Position numbers and translations under genes: made by a program. The notes beneath the pieces were generated by a model, which saw nothing but the letters and a program-made list of their open reading frames with translations, did no database searches and was not told where the DNA came from. This document shows, piece after piece, positions 25,821 through 40,555 of a stretch of 64,000 nucleotides of DNA; the stretch's first letter is position 1; every line of letters starts with the position of its first letter. Origin of the DNA: Paragordius varius (lineage: Eukaryota > Nematomorpha); contig OZ176058.1 in assembly GCA_964247055.1 (NCBI GenBank), positions 3,968,001-4,032,000 of the forward strand, given 5' to 3'.

Positions 25821-28600
25821 TATTTCCAACAATCAAACATATATTTTCAACAATCAAATAATTTTTCCAACAATCAAATTATGTTGTCTTTTAACTTTTT
25901 AGTGTTTCCAACAATCAAACATATATTTTCAACAATCAATAATTTTTCCAACAAACAAAATATGTTGCCTAATAGCTTTTTAGTATTTCCAACAATCAAA
26001 CATATATTTTTAACAATCAAATAATTTTTCCAACAATCAAAATATGTTTTCTTTTAACTTTTTAGTGTTTCCAACAATCAAACATATATTTTCAACAATC
26101 AAATAATTTTTCAAACAATCAAAATATGTTGCCCAATAGTTTTTTAGTATTTCCAACAATCAAACATATATTTTCAACAACCAAATAATTTTTCCAACAA
26201 TCAAAATATGTTTTCTTTTAACTTTTTAGTGTTTCCAACAATCAAACATATATTTTCAACAATCAAATAATTTTTCAAACAATCAAAATATGTTGCCCAA
26301 TAGCTTTTTAGTGTTTCCAACAATGAAACATATATTTTCAACAATCAAATAATTTTTCAAACAATCAAAATATGTTGCCCAATAGCTTTTAGTGTTTCCA
26401 ACAATCAAACATATATTTTCAACAATCAAATAATTTTTCAAACAATCCAAATATGTTGCCGAATAGCTTTTTAGTATTTCCAACAATCAAACATATATTT
26501 TCAACAATCAAATAATTTTTCCAACAATCAAATTATGTTGTCTTTTAACTTTTTAGTGTTTCCAACAATCAATCATATATTTTCAACATTCAAATTAATT
26601 TCTCCAACAATCAAAATATGATGCCCAATAGCTTTTTAGTGTTTCCAATTTCCAACAATCAAAATTTGATTTCTTTTAACTTTTTAGTGTTTCCAACAAT
26701 CAAACATATATTTTCAACAATCAAATAATTTTTCCAACAATCAAATTATGTTGTATTTAACTTTTTAGTGTTTCCAACAATCAATCATACATTTTCGACA
26801 ATCAAATAATTTCTCCAACAATCAAAATATGTTGCCCAATAGTTTTTTAGTGTTTCTAACAATTAAATAATTTTTTCAACAATCAAATTATGTTGTCTTT
26901 TAACTTTTTAGTGTTTTCAACAATCAAACATATATTTTCAACAATCAAATAATTTTCCAACAATAAATATGTTGCCCAATAGTTTATTAGTGTTTCCAAC
27001 AATTAAATAATTTTTTCAACAATCAAATTATGTTGTCTTTTAACTTTTTAGTGTTTCCAACAATCAAACATATATTTTCAACAATCAAATAATTTTTCCA
27101 AAAATCAAAATATGTTGCCCAATAGCTTTTTAGTATTTCCAACAATCAAACATATATTTTCAATAATCAAATAATTTTTCCAACAATCAAATTATGTTGT
27201 CTTTTAACTTTTTAGTGTTTCCAACAATCAATCATATATTTTAACATTCAAATTAATTTCTCCAACAATCAAAATATGATGCCTAATAGCTTTTTAGTGT
27301 TTCCGATTTCCAACAATCAAAATTTGATTTCTTTTAACTTTTTAGTGTTTCCAACAATCAAACATATATTTTCAACAATCAAATAATTTTTCCAACAATC
27401 AAATTATGTTGTCTTTTAACTTTTTAGTGTTTCCAACAATCAATCATATATTTTAACATTCAAATTAATTTCTCCAACAATCAAAATATGATGCCTAATA
27501 GCTTTTTAGTGTTTCCGATTTCCAACAATCAAAATTTGATTTCTTTTAACTTTTTAGTGTTTCCAACAATCAATCATACATTTTAGACAATCAAATAATT
27601 TCTCCAACAATCAAAATATGTTGCCCAATAGTTTTTTAGTGTTTCCAACAATTAAATAATTTTTTCAACAATCAAATTATGTTGTCTTTTAACTTTTTAG
27701 TGTTTTCAACAATCAAACATATATTTTCAACAATCAAATAATTTTCCAACAATAAATATGTTGCCCAATAGTTTTTTAGTGTTTCCAACAATTAAATAAT
27801 TTTTTCAACAATCAAATTATGTTGCCTTTTAACTTTTTAGTGTTTCCAACAATCAAACATATATTTTCAACAATCAAATAATTTTTCCAACAATCAAAAT
27901 ATGTTGCCCAATAGCTTTTTAGTATTTCCAACAATCAAACATATATTTTCAACAATCAAATCATTTTTCCAACAATCAAATTATGTTGAATAGCTTTTAG
28001 TGTTTCCAACAATCAAACATATATTTTCAAAATCAAATATTTTGCAACAATTAAATTATGTTTTTTAACTTTTTAGTGTTTCCAACAATCAAACATATCT
28101 TTTCAATAATCAAATAATTTTTCCAACAATCAAATTATGTTGTCTTTTAACTTTTTAGTGTTTCCAACAATCATACATATATTTTCAACAATCAAATAAT
28201 TTTTCCAACAATCAAAATATGTTGCCCAGCTTTTTAGTATTTCCAACAATCAAACATATATTTTCAACGATCCAATAATTTTTCCAACAATCAAAATATG
28301 TTTTCTTTTAACTTTTTAGTGTTTCCAACAATCAAACATATATTTTCAACAATCAAATAATTATTTTAACAATCAAAATATGTTGCCCAATAGCTTTTTA
28401 GTATTTCCAACAATCAAATAATTTTTCCAACAATCGAAATATGTTTTCTTTTAACTTTTTAGTGTTTCCAACAATCAAACATATATTTTCAACAATCAAA
28501 TAATTTTTACAACAATCAAAATATGTTGCCCAATAGTCTTTTAGTGTTTCCAACAATTAAATAATTTTTTCAACAATCAAATTATGTTGTCTTTTAACTT
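25820..28600 (+). repeat. Start of right domain, mixed 61/82-bp units
   Basis: This stretch holds alternating 82-bp and 61-bp units with right-type markers: CAATCAATCATA, CATTCAAATTAATTTC, a doubled start GTTTCCGATTTCC or GTTTCCAATTTCC leading to AAAATTTGATTTC, and CCAACAATAAATATG. A GTTGTATTTAAC tail near 26.75 kb recurs at 40.73, 50.25, 52.19, 54.68 and 63.93 kb. The part after about 27.6 kb is shared with 55.5-57.0 kb. No gene or unique sequence is seen. Confidence 0.75.
27190..27600 (+). repeat. 212-bp local tandem duplication
   Basis: The segment with CATTCAAATTAATTTC, GATGCCTAATAGC and TTTCCGATTTCC occurs at 27,302 and again at 27,514 (positions of TCCGAT), an offset of 212 bp. GATGCCTAATAGC, with T instead of the usual C, is seen only in these two copies, so they are each other's closest relatives. 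Other members of this unit type (26.63, 41.25, 50.78, 52.78 and 55.21 kb) read GATGCCCAATAGC. Confidence 0.8.
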
Positions 28601-31600
28601 TTTAGTGTTTCCAACAATGAAACATATATTTTCAACAATCAAACATATTTTTTCGACAATCAAATAATTTTTCAAACAATCATAATATGTTGCCTAACAG
28701 CTTTTTAATCTTTCCAACAATCAAGCATATATTTTCAACAATCATATAATTTATTCAACAATCAAATTATGTTGTCTTTTAACTATTTATTGTTTCCAAC
28801 AATCAAACATATATTTTCAACAATCAAATAATTTTAACAATCAAAATATGTTTTCTTTTAACTTTTTAGTGTTTCCAACAAGTAATCATATATTTTCAAC
28901 AATCATATTTATTCAACAATCAAATTTTGTTTTCTTTTAACTTTTTAGTGTTTCCAACAATCAATCATATATTTTTAACAATCTAATAATTTTTTTAACA
29001 ATCAAAATATGTTGACCAATAGCTTTTTAGTATTTCCAACAATCAAATAATTTTTCAACAATCAAATTATGTTGTCTTTTATCATTTTAGTGTTTCCAAC
29101 AATCAAACATATATTTTCAACAAACAAATATTTTTTCCAACAATCAAAATATGTTGCCCAATAGCTTTTTAGTATTTCCAACAATCAAACATATATTTTC
29201 AATAATCAAATAATTTTTCCAACAATCAAATTATGTTGTCTTTTAACTTTTTACTGTTTCCAACAATCAAACATATATTTTCAACAATCAAATAATTTTT
29301 CCAACAATCAAAATATGTTGCCCAATAGCTTTTTAGTATTTCCAACAATCAAACATATATTTTCAATAATCAAATAATAACAATCAAATTATGTTGTCTT
29401 TTAACTTTTTACTGTTTGTAACAATCAAACATATATTTCCAACAATCAAATAATTTTTCCAACAATCAAAATATGTTTTCTTTTAACTTTTTAGTGTTTC
29501 CAACAATTAAATAATTTTTCAACAATCAAATTATGTTGTCTTTTATCATTTTAGTGTTTCCAACAATCAAACATATATTTTCAACAAACAAATATTTTTT
29601 CCAACAATCAAAATATGTTGCCCAATAGCTTTTTAGTATTTCCAACAATCAAACATATATTTTCAATAATCAAATAATTTTTCCAACAATCAAATTATGT
29701 TGTCTTTTAACTTTTTACTGTTTCCAACAATCAAACATATATTTTCAACAATCAAATAATTTTTCCAACAATCAAAATATGTTGCCCAATAGCTTTTTAG
29801 CATTTCCAAAAATCAAACATATATTTTCAACAATCAAATAATTTTTCCAACAATCAAAATATGTTTTGTTTTAACTTTTTAGTGTTTCCAACAATCAAAC
29901 ATATATTTTCAACAATAAAATAATTTTTTTAACAATCAAAATATGTTGCCCAATAGCTTTTTAGTATTTCCAACAATCAAATAATTATTTTAACAATCAA
30001 AATATGTTGCCCAATAGCTTTTTAGTATTTCCAACAATCAAATAATTTTTCCAACAATCGAAATATGTTTTCTTTTAACTTTTTAGTGTTTCCAACAATC
30101 AAACATATATTTTCAACAATCAAATAATTTTTACAACAATCAAAATATGTTGCCCAATAGTCTTTTAGTGTTTCCAACAATTAAATAATTTTTTCAACAA
30201 TCAAATTATGTTGTCTTTTAACTTTTTAGTGTTTCCAACAATGAAACATATATTTTCAACAATCAAACATATTTTTTCGACAATCAAATAATTTTTCAAA
30301 CAATCATAATATGTTGCCTAATAGCTTTTTAATCTTTCCAACAATCAAGCATATATTTTCAACAATCATATAATTTATTCAACAATCAAATTATGTTGTC
30401 TTTTAACTATTTATTGTTTCCAACAATCAAACATATATTTTCAACAATCAAATAATTTTTCCAACAATCAAAATATGTTGCCCAATAGCTTTTTAGCATT
30501 TTCAAAAATCAAACATATATTTTCAACAATCAAATAATTTTTCCAACAATCAAAATATGTTTTGTTTTAACTTTTTAGTGTTTCCAACAATCAAACATAT
30601 ATTTTCAACAATAAAATAATTTTTTTAACAATCAAAATATGTTGCCCAATAGCTTTTTAGTATTTCCAACAATCAAATAATTTTTCCAACAATCAAATTA
30701 TGTTGTCTTTTAACTTATTAGTGTTTCCAACAATCAAACATATATTTTCAACAATCAAATAATTTTTCCAACAATCAAAATATGTTGCCCAGCTTTTTAG
30801 TATTTCCAACAATCAAACATATATTTTCAACGATCCAATAATTTTTCCAACAATCAAAATATGTTTTCTTTTAACTTTTTAGTGTTTCCAACAATCAAAC
30901 ATATATTTTCAACAATCAAATAATTTTTCCAACAATCAAAATATGATGCCCAGCTTTTTAGTATTTCCAACAATCAAACATATATTTTCAACGATCCAAT
31001 AATTTTTCCAACAATCAAAATATGTTTTCTTTTAACTTTTTAGTGTTTCCAACAATTAAACATATATTTTCAACAATCAAATAATTATTTTAACAATCAA
31101 AATATGTTGCCCAATAGCTTTTTAGTATTTCCAACAATCAAATAATTTTTCCAACAATCAAAATATGTTTTCTTTTAACGTATTAGTGTTTCCAACAATC
31201 AAACATATATTTTCAACAATCAAATAATTTTTACAACAATCAAAATATGTTGCCCAATAGTCTTTTAGTGTTTCCAACAATTAAATAATTTTTTCAACAA
31301 TCAAATTATGTTGTCTTTTAACTTTTTAGTGTTTCCAACAATGAAACATATATTTTCAACAATCAAACATATTTTTTCGACAATCAAATAATTTTTCAAA
31401 CAATCATAATATGTTGCCTAACAGCTTTTTAATCTTTCCAACAATCAAGCATATATTTTCAACAATCATATAATTTATTCAACAATCAAATTATGTTGTC
31501 TTTTAACTATTTATTGTTTCCAACAATCAAACATATATTTTCAACAATCAAATAATTTTAACAATCAAAATATGTTTTCTTTTAACTTTTTAGTGTTCCC

Positions 31601-33210
31601 AACAAGTAATCATATATTTTCAACAATCATATTTATTCAACAATCAAATTTTGTTTTCTTTTAACTTTTTAGTGTTTCCAACAATCAATCATATATTTTT
31701 AACAATCAAATAATTTTTTTAACAATCAAAATATGTTGACCAATAGCTTTTTAGTATTTCCAACAATCAAATAATTTTTCCAACAATCAAAATATGTTTT
31801 CTTTTAACTTTTTAGTGTTTCCAACAATTAAATAATTTTTCAACAATCAAATTATGTTGTCTTTTATCATTTTAGTGTTTCCAACAATCAAACATATATT
31901 TTCAACAAACAAATATTTTTTCCAACAATCAAAATATGTTGCCCAACAGCTTTTTAGTATTTCCTACAATCAAACATATATTTTCAATAATCAAATAATT
32001 TTTCCAACAATCAAATTATGTTGTCTTTTAACTTTTTACTGTTTCCAACAATCAAACATATATTTTCAACAATCAAATAATTTTTCCAACAATCAAAATA
32101 TGTTGCCCAATAGCTTTTTAGTATTTCCAACAATCAAACATATATTTTCAACAATCAAATAATTTTTCCAACAATCAAATTATGTTGTCTTTTAACTTTT
32201 TACTGTTTCCAACAATCAAACATATATTTCCAACAATCAAATAATTTTCCCAACAATCAAAATATGTTTTCTTTTAACTTTTTAGTGTTTCCAACAATTA
32301 AATAATTTTTCAACAATCAAATTATGTTGTCTTTTATCATTTTAATGTTTCCAACAATCAAACATATATTTTCAACAAACAAATATTTTTTCCAACAATC
32401 AAAATATGTTGCCCAATAGCTTTTTAGTATTTCCAACAATCAAACATATATTTTCAATAATCAAATAATTTTTCCAACAATCAAATTATGTTGTCTTTTA
32501 ACTTTTTACTGTTTCCAACAATCAAACATATATTTTCAACAATCAAATAATTTTTCCAACAATCAAAATATGTTGCCCAATAGCTTTTTAGTATTTCCAA
32601 AAATCAAACATATATTTTCAACAATCAAATAATTTTTCCAACAATCAAAATATGTTTTCTTTTAACTTTTTAGTGTTTCCAACAATCAAACATATATTTT
32701 CAACAATAAAATAATTTTTTTAATAATCAAAATATGTTGCCCAATAGCTTTTTAGTATTTCCAACAATCAAATAATTTTTCCAACAATCAAATTATGTTG
32801 TCTTTTAACTTATTAGTGTTTCCAACAATCAAACATATATTTTCAACAATCAAATAATTTTTTCAACAATCAAAATATGTTGCCCAATAGTTTTTAGTAT
32901 TTTCAACAATCAAACATATATTTTCAACAATCAAATAATTTTTCCAACAATCAAAATATGTTTTCTTTTAACTTTTTAGTGTTTCCAACAATCAAACATA
33001 TATTTTCAACAATCAATTAATTTTTCCAACAATCAAAATATGTTGCCCAATAGCTTTTTAGTATTTCCAACAATCAAACATATATTTTCAACGATCAAAT
33101 AATTTTTCCAACAATCAAAATATGTTTTCTTTTAACTTTTTAGTGTTTCCAACAATCAAACATATATTTTCAACAATCAAATAATCATTTTAACAATCAA
33201 AATATGTTGC
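28600..33210 (+). repeat. First cluster of 103-bp modules in the right domain
   Basis: Four GCCTAACAGC/GCCTAATAGC long units lie at about 28,692, 30,310, 31,416 and, at the right edge, 33,513. They are separated by type A/B units. Linked markers repeat with them: GCCCAATAGTC at 28.53, 30.16 and 31.25 kb; CAACAAGTAATCATA at 28.87 and 31.60 kb; GTTGACCAATAGC at 29.01 and 31.74 kb; and TTTTATCATTTTAG at 29.08, 29.54, 31.86 and 32.33 kb. The copies are shuffled and of unequal length (about 1.6, 1.1 and 2.1 kb). Some units show a gap, for example GTTGCCCAGC near 28.23 and 30.79 kb, which lost 5 bp of the CCAAT tail. Confidence 0.75.
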
Positions 33211-36200
33211 CCAATAGCTTTTTAGTATTTCCAACAATCAAATAATTTTTCCAACAATCAAAATATGTTTTCTTTAAATTTTTTAGTGTTTCCAACAATC
33301 AAACATATATTTTCAACAATCAAATAATTTTTACAACAATCAAAATATGTCCAATAGTTTTTTAGTGTTTCCAACAATTAAATAATTTTTTCAACAATCA
33401 AATTATGTTGTCTTTTAACTTTTTAGTGTTTCCAACAATGAAACATATATTTTCAACAATCAAACATATTTTTTCGACAATCAAATAATTTATCAAACAA
33501 TCATAATATGTTGCCTAACAGCTTTTTAATCTTTCCAACAATCAAGCATATATTTTCAACAATCATATAATTTATTCAACAATCAAATTATGTTGTCTTT
33601 TAACTATTTATTGTTTCCAACAATCAAACATATATTTTCAACAATCAAATAATTTTAACAATCAAAATATGTTTTTTAACTTTTTAGTGTTTCCAACAAT
33701 CAATCATATATTTTCAACAATCATATTTATTCAACAATCAAATTTTGTTTTCTTTTAACTTTTTAGTGTTTCCCAAAATCAAACATATATTTTCAACAAT
33801 AAAATAATTTTTTTAACAATCAAAATATGTTGCCCAATAGCTTTTTAGTATTTCCAACAATCAAATAATTTTTCCAACAATCAAAATATGTTTTCTTTTA
33901 ACTTTTTAATGTTTCCAACAATCAAACATATATTTTCAACAATCAAATAATTTTTCCAACAATCAAAATATGTTGCCCAATAGTTTTTTAGTGTTTCCAA
34001 AAATTAAATAATTTTTTCAACAATCAAATTATGTTGTCTTTTAACTTTTTAGTGTTTCCAACAATCAAACATATATTTTCAACAATCAAACATATTTTTT
34101 CGACAATCAAATAATTTTTCAAACAATCATAATATGTTGCCCAACAGCTTTTTAGTTTTCCAACAATCAAACATATATTTTCAACAATCATATAATTTAT
34201 TCAACAATCAAATTATGTTGTCTTTTAACTATTTATTGTTTCCAACAATCAAACATATATTATCAACAATCAAATAATTTTAACAATCAAAATATGTTTT
34301 CTTTTAACTTTTTAGTGTTTCCAACAATCAAAATATTTTCAACAATCAAATAATTTTTTTAACAATCAAAATATGTTGCCCAATAGCTTTTTAATATTTC
34401 CAACAATCAAATAATTTTTCCAACAATCAAAATATGTTTTCTTTTAACTTTTTAATGTTTCCAACAATCAAACATATATTTTCAACAATCAAATAATTTT
34501 TCCAACAATCAAAATATGTTGCCGAATAGTTTTTTAGTGTTTCCAAAAATTAAATAATTTTTTCAACAATCAAATTATGTTGTCTTTTAACTTTTTAGTG
34601 TTTCCAACAATCAAACATATATTTTCAACAATCAAACATATTTTTTCGACAATCAAATAATTTTTCAAACAATCATAATATGTTGCCCAACAGCTTTTTA
34701 GTTTTCCAACAATCAAACATATATTTTCAACAATCATATAATTTATTCAACAATCAAATTATGTTGTCTTTTAACTATTTATTGTTTCCAACAATCAAAC
34801 ATATATTATCAACAATCAAATAATTTTAACAATCAAAATATGTTTTCTTTTAACATTTTAGTGTTTCCAACAATGAATCATATATTTTTAACAATCATAT
34901 AATTTATTCAACAATCAAATTATGTTTTCTTTTAACTTTTTAGTGTTTCCAACAATCAATCATATATTTTTAACAATCAAATAATTTTTTTAACAATCAA
35001 AATATGTTGACCAATAGCTTTTTAGTATTTCCAACAATCAAATAATTTTTCCAACAATCAAAATATGTTTTGTTTTAACTTTTTAGTGTTTCCAACAATC
35101 AAACATATATTTTCAACAATCAAATAATTTTCCAACAATAAATATGTTGCCCAATAGTTTTTTAGTGTTTCCAACAATTAAATAATTTTTTCAATAATCA
35201 AATTATGTTGTCTTTTATCTTTTTAGTGTTTCCAACAATCAAACATATATTTTCAACAATCAAATAATTTTTCCAACAATCAAAATATGTTGCCCAATAG
35301 CTTTTTAGTATTTCCAACAATCAAACATATATTTTCAACAATCAAATGATTTTTCCAACAATCAAAATATGTTTTCTTTTAACTTTTTAGTGTTTCCAAC
35401 AATCAAACATATATTTTCAACAATCAAATAATTTTTACAACAATCAAAATATGTTGCCCAATAGTTTTTAGTCTTTACAACAATGAAACATATATTTTCA
35501 ACAATCAAATAATTTTTCAAACAATCAAAATATTGCCCAATAGCTTTTAGTGTTTCCAACAATCCTACATATATTTTCAACAATCGAATAATTTTTCAAA
35601 CAATCAAAATATGTTGCCCAATAGCTTTTTAGTATTTCCAACAATCAAACATATATTTTCAACAATCAAATAATTTTTCCAACAATCAAATTATGTTGTC
35701 TTTTAACTTTTTAGTGTTTCCAACAATCAATCATATATTTTCAACAATCAAATAATTTCTCCAACAATCAAAATATGATGCCCAATAGCTTTTTAGTGTT
35801 CCCAATTTCAAACAATCAAAATTTGATTTCTTTTAACTTTTTATCAAACATATATTTTCAACAATCAAATAATTTTTCCAACAATCAAAATATGTTGCCC
35901 AATTTTTTAGTATTTCCAACAATCAAACATATATTTTCAACAATCAAATAATTTTTCCAGCAATCAAAATATGTTGCTCAACACCTTTTAATATTTCCAA
36001 CAATCAAAGATATATTTGCACAATCAAATATTTTACAACAATTAAATGGTTTTATTTTTTTAGTGTTTCCAACAATCAAACATATATTTTCAACAATCCA
36101 ATAATTTTTCCAACAATCAAATTATGTTGTCTTTTAACTTTTTAGTGTTTCCAACAATCAATCATACATTTTCGACAATCAAATAATTTCTCCAACAATC

Positions 36201-39200
36201 AAAATATGTTACCCAATAGCTTTTTAGTATTTCCAACAATCAAATAATTTTTCCAACAATCAAAATATGTTTTCTTTAAATTTTTTAGTGTTTCCAACAA
36301 TCAAACATATATTTTCAACAATCAAATAATTTTTACAACAATCAAAATATGTCCAATAGTTTTTTAGTGTTTCCAACAATTAAATAATTTTTTCAACAAT
36401 CAAATTATGTTGTCTTTTAACTTTTTAGTGTTTCCAACAATGAAACATATATTTTCAACAATCAAACATATTTTTTCGACAATCAAATAATTTATCAAAC
36501 AATCATAATATGTTGCCTAACAGCTTTTTAATCTTTCCAACAATCAAAAATATATTTTCAACAATCATATAATTTATTCAACAATCAAATTATGTTGTCT
36601 TTTAACTATTTATTGTTTCCAACAATCAAACATATATTTTCAACAATCAAATAATTTTAACAATCAAAATATGTTTTTTAACTTTTTAGTGTTTCCAACA
36701 ATCAATCATATATTTTCAACAATCATATTTATTCAACAATCAAATTTTGTTTTCTTTTAACTTTTTAGTGTTTCCAAAAATCAAACATATATTTTCAACA
36801 ATAAAATAATTTTTTTAACAATCAAAATATGTTGCCCAATAGCTTTTTAGTATTTCCAACAATCAAATAATTTTTCCAACAATCAAAATATGTTTTCTTT
36901 TAACTTTTTAATGTTTCCAACAATCAAACATATATTTTCAACAATCAAATAATTTTTCCAACAATCAAAATATGTTGCCCAATAGTTTTTTAGTGTTTCC
37001 AAAAATTAAATAATTTTTTCAACAATCAAATTATGTTGTCTTTTAACTTTTTAGTGTTTCCAACAATCAAACATATATTTTCAACAATCAAACATATTTT
37101 TTCGACAATCAAATAATTTTTCAAACAATCATAATATGTTGCCCAACAGCTTTTTAGTTTTCCAACAATCAAACATATATTTTCAACAATCATATAATTT
37201 ATTCAACAATCAAATTATGTTGTCTTTTAACTATTTATTGTTTCCAACAATCAAACATATATTATCAACAATCAAATAATTTTAACAATCAAAATATGTT
37301 TTCTTTTAACTTTTTAGTGTTTCCAACAATCAAAAATATATTTTCAACAATCAAATAATTTTTTTAACAATCAAAATATGTTGCCCAATAGCTTTTTAAT
37401 ATTTCCAACAATCAAATAATTTTTCCAACAATCAAAATATGTTTTCTTTTAACTTTTTAATGTTTCCAACAATCAAACATATATTTTCAACAATCAAATA
37501 ATTTTTCCAACAATCAAAATATGTTGCCGAATAGTTTTTTAGTGTTTCCAAAAATTAAATAATTTTTTCAACAATCAAATTATGTTGTCTTTTAACTTTT
37601 TAGTGTTTCCAACAATCAAACATATATTTTCAACAATCAAACATATTTTTTCGACAATCAAATAATTTTTCAAACAATCATAATATGTTGCCCAACAGCT
37701 TTTTAGTTTTCCAACAATCAAACATATATTTTCAACAATCATATAATTTATTCAACAATCAAATTATGTTGTCTTTTAACTATTTAGTGTTTCTAACAAT
37801 CAAACATATATTATCAACAATCAAATAATTTTAACAATCAAAATATGTTTTCTTTTAACATTTTAGTGTTTCCAACAATGAATCATATATTTTTAACAAT
37901 CATATAATTTATTCAACAATGAAATTATGTTTTCTTTTAACTTTTTAGTGTTTCCAACAATCAATCATATATTTTTAACAATCAAATAATTTTTTTAACA
38001 ATCAAAATATGTTGACCAATAGCTTTTTAGTATTTCCAACAATCAAATAATTTTTCCAACAATCAAAATATGTTTTGTTTTAACTTTTTAGTGTTTCCAA
38101 CAATCAAACATATATTTTCAACAATCAAATAATTTTCCAACAATAAATATGTTGCCCAATAGTTTTTTAGTGTTTCCAACAATTAAATAATTTTTTCAAT
38201 AATCAAATTATGTTGTCTTTTATCTTTTTAGTGTTTCCAACAATCAAACATATATTTTCAACAATCAAATAATTTTTCCAACAATCAAAATATGTTGCCC
38301 AATAGCTTTTTAGTATTTCCAACAATCAAACATATATTTTCAACAATCAAATGATTTTTCCAACAATCAAAATATGTTTTCTTTTAACTTTTTAGTGTTT
38401 CCAACAATCAAACATATATTTTCAACAATCAAATAATTTTTACAACAATCAAAATATGTTGCCCAATAGTTTTTAGTCTTTACAACAATGAAACATATAT
38501 TTTCAACAATCAAATAATTTTTCAAACAATCAAAATATTGCCCAATAGCTTTTAGTGTTTCCAACAATCCTACATATATTTTCAACAATCGAATAATTTT
38601 TCAAACAATCAAAATATGTTGCCCAATAGCTTTTTAGTATTTCCAACAATCAAACATATATTTTCAACAATCAAATAATTTTTCCAACAATCAAATTATG
38701 TTGTCTTTTAACTTTTTAGTGTTTCCAACAATCAATCATATATTTTCAACAATCAAATAATTTCTCCAACAATCAAAATATGATGCCCAATAGCTTTTTA
38801 GTGTTCCCAATTTCAAACAATCAAAATTTGATTTCTTTTAACTTTTTATCAAACATATATTTTCAACAATCAAATAATTTTTCCAACAATCAAAATATGT
38901 TGCCCAATTTTTTAGTATTTCCAACAATCAAACATATATTTTCAACAATCAAATAATTTTTCCAGCAATCAAAATATGTTGCTCAATACCTTTTAATATT
39001 TCCAACAATCAAAGATATATTTGCACAATCAAATATTTTACAACAATTAAATGGTTTTATTTTTTTAGTGTTTCCAACAATCAAACATATATTTTCAACA
39101 ATCCAATAATTTTTCCAACAATCAAATTATGTTGTCTTTTAACTTTTTAGTGTTTCCAACAATCAATCATACATTTTCGACAATCAAATAATTTCTCCAA

Positions 39201-39216
39201 CAATCAAAATATGTTA
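33210..39216 (+). repeat. Tandem duplication of a 3.0-kb higher-order block
   Basis: Copy 1 is about 33,210-36,211 and copy 2 about 36,212-39,216. The junction is well defined: copy 1 ends and copy 2 ends at the rare GTTACCCAATAG tail, and both copies start with CTTTTTAGTATTTCC leading to TCTTTAAATTTTTTAG (33,271 and 36,273). The offset is 3,002-3,005 bp throughout. Each copy holds three AACAGC units, TTTTAACATTTTAG, GTTGACCAATAGC, a CAATCCTACATAT unit and the degenerate GCTCAA(C/T)ACC-to-AAATGGTTTT unit. I noticed only scattered differences, such as AAATATTTTC against AAAAATATATTTTC at 34.33/37.33 kb and CAAGCATA against CAAAAATA at 33.54/36.54 kb. This looks like a recent whole-block duplication. 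Confidence 0.88.
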
Positions 39217-40555
39217 CCCAATAGTTTTTTAGTTTTTCCAACAATTTAATAATTTTTTCAACAATCAAATTATGTTGTCTTTTAACTTTTTAGTGTTTCC
39301 AACAATCAAACATATATTTTCAACAATCAAATAATTTTGCAACAATCAATGTTGCCCAATAGCTTTTTAGTATTTCCAACAATCAAAGATATATTTACAA
39401 CAATCAAATAATTTTTCCAACAATCAAAATATGTTTTCTTTTAACTTTTTAGTGTTTCCAACAATCAAACATATATTTTCAACAATAAAATAATTTTTTT
39501 AACAATCAAAATATATTGCCCAATAGCTTTTTAGTATTTCCAACAATTAAATAATTTTTCAACAATCAAATTATGTTGTCTTTTATCATTTTAGTGTTTC
39601 CAACATTCAAACATATATTTTCAACAAACAAATATTTTTTCCAACAATCAAAATATGTTGCCCAATCGCTTTTTAGTATTTCCAACAATCAAACATATAT
39701 TTTCAATAATCAAATAATTTTTCCAACAATCAAATTATGTTGTCTTTTAACTTTTTACTGTTTCCAACAATCAAACATATATTTTCAACAATCAAATAAT
39801 TTTTCCAACAATCAAAATATGTTGCCCAATAGCTTTTTAGTATTTCCAAGAATCAAACATATATTTTCAACAATCAAATAATTTTTCCAACAATCAAAAT
39901 ATGTTTTCTTTTAACTTTTTAGTGTTTCCAACAATCAAACATATATTTTCAACAATAAAATAATTTTTTTAACAATCAAAATATGTTGCCCAATAGCTTT
40001 TTAGTATTTCCAACAATCAAATAATTTTTCCAACAATCAAATTATGTTGTCTTTTAACTTATTAGTGTTTCCAACAATCAAACATATATTTTCAACAATC
40101 AAATAATTTTTCCAACAATCAAAATATGTTGCCCAATAGCTTTTTAGTATTTCCAACAATCAAACATATATTTTCAACAATCAAATAATTTTTCCAACAA
40201 TCAAAATATGTTTTTTTTTACCTTTTTAGTGTTTCCAACAATCAAACATATATTTTCAACAATCAAAATATGTTGCCCAATAGCTTTTTAGTATTTCCAA
40301 CAATCAAACATATATTTTCAACGATCAAATAATTTTTCCAACAATCAAAATATGTTTTCTTTTAACTTTTTAGTGTTTCCAACAATCAAACATATATTTT
40401 CAACAATCAAATAATTATTTTAACAATCAAAATATGTTGCCCAATAGCTTTTTAGTATTTCCAACAATCAATTAATTTTTCCAACAATCAAAATATGTTT
40501 TCTTTTAACTTTTTAGTGTTTCCAACAATCAAACATATATTTTCAACAATCAAAT
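38902..40555 (+). repeat. 1.65-kb segment copied at 48.27-49.91 kb
   Basis: Starting at GTTGCCCAATTTTTTAG (38,902 and 48,269), the order of units is shared with 48.27-49.91 kb at an offset of about 9.36 kb. The shared series is: CAGCAATC, the degenerate GCTCAATACC unit, GTTACCCAATAG, CAATTTAATAATT, CAATCAATGTTGCCC, CAAAGATATATTT, TTTTATCATTTTAG with CATTCAAAC, GCCCAATCGC, and a T-rich ACCTTTTTAG tail. The only clear indel I saw is an 8-bp loss giving TATGTAATAGC near 48.88 kb. Next to the source it runs on into 40.56 kb, but the copy diverges at 49.91 kb. Confidence 0.82.
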
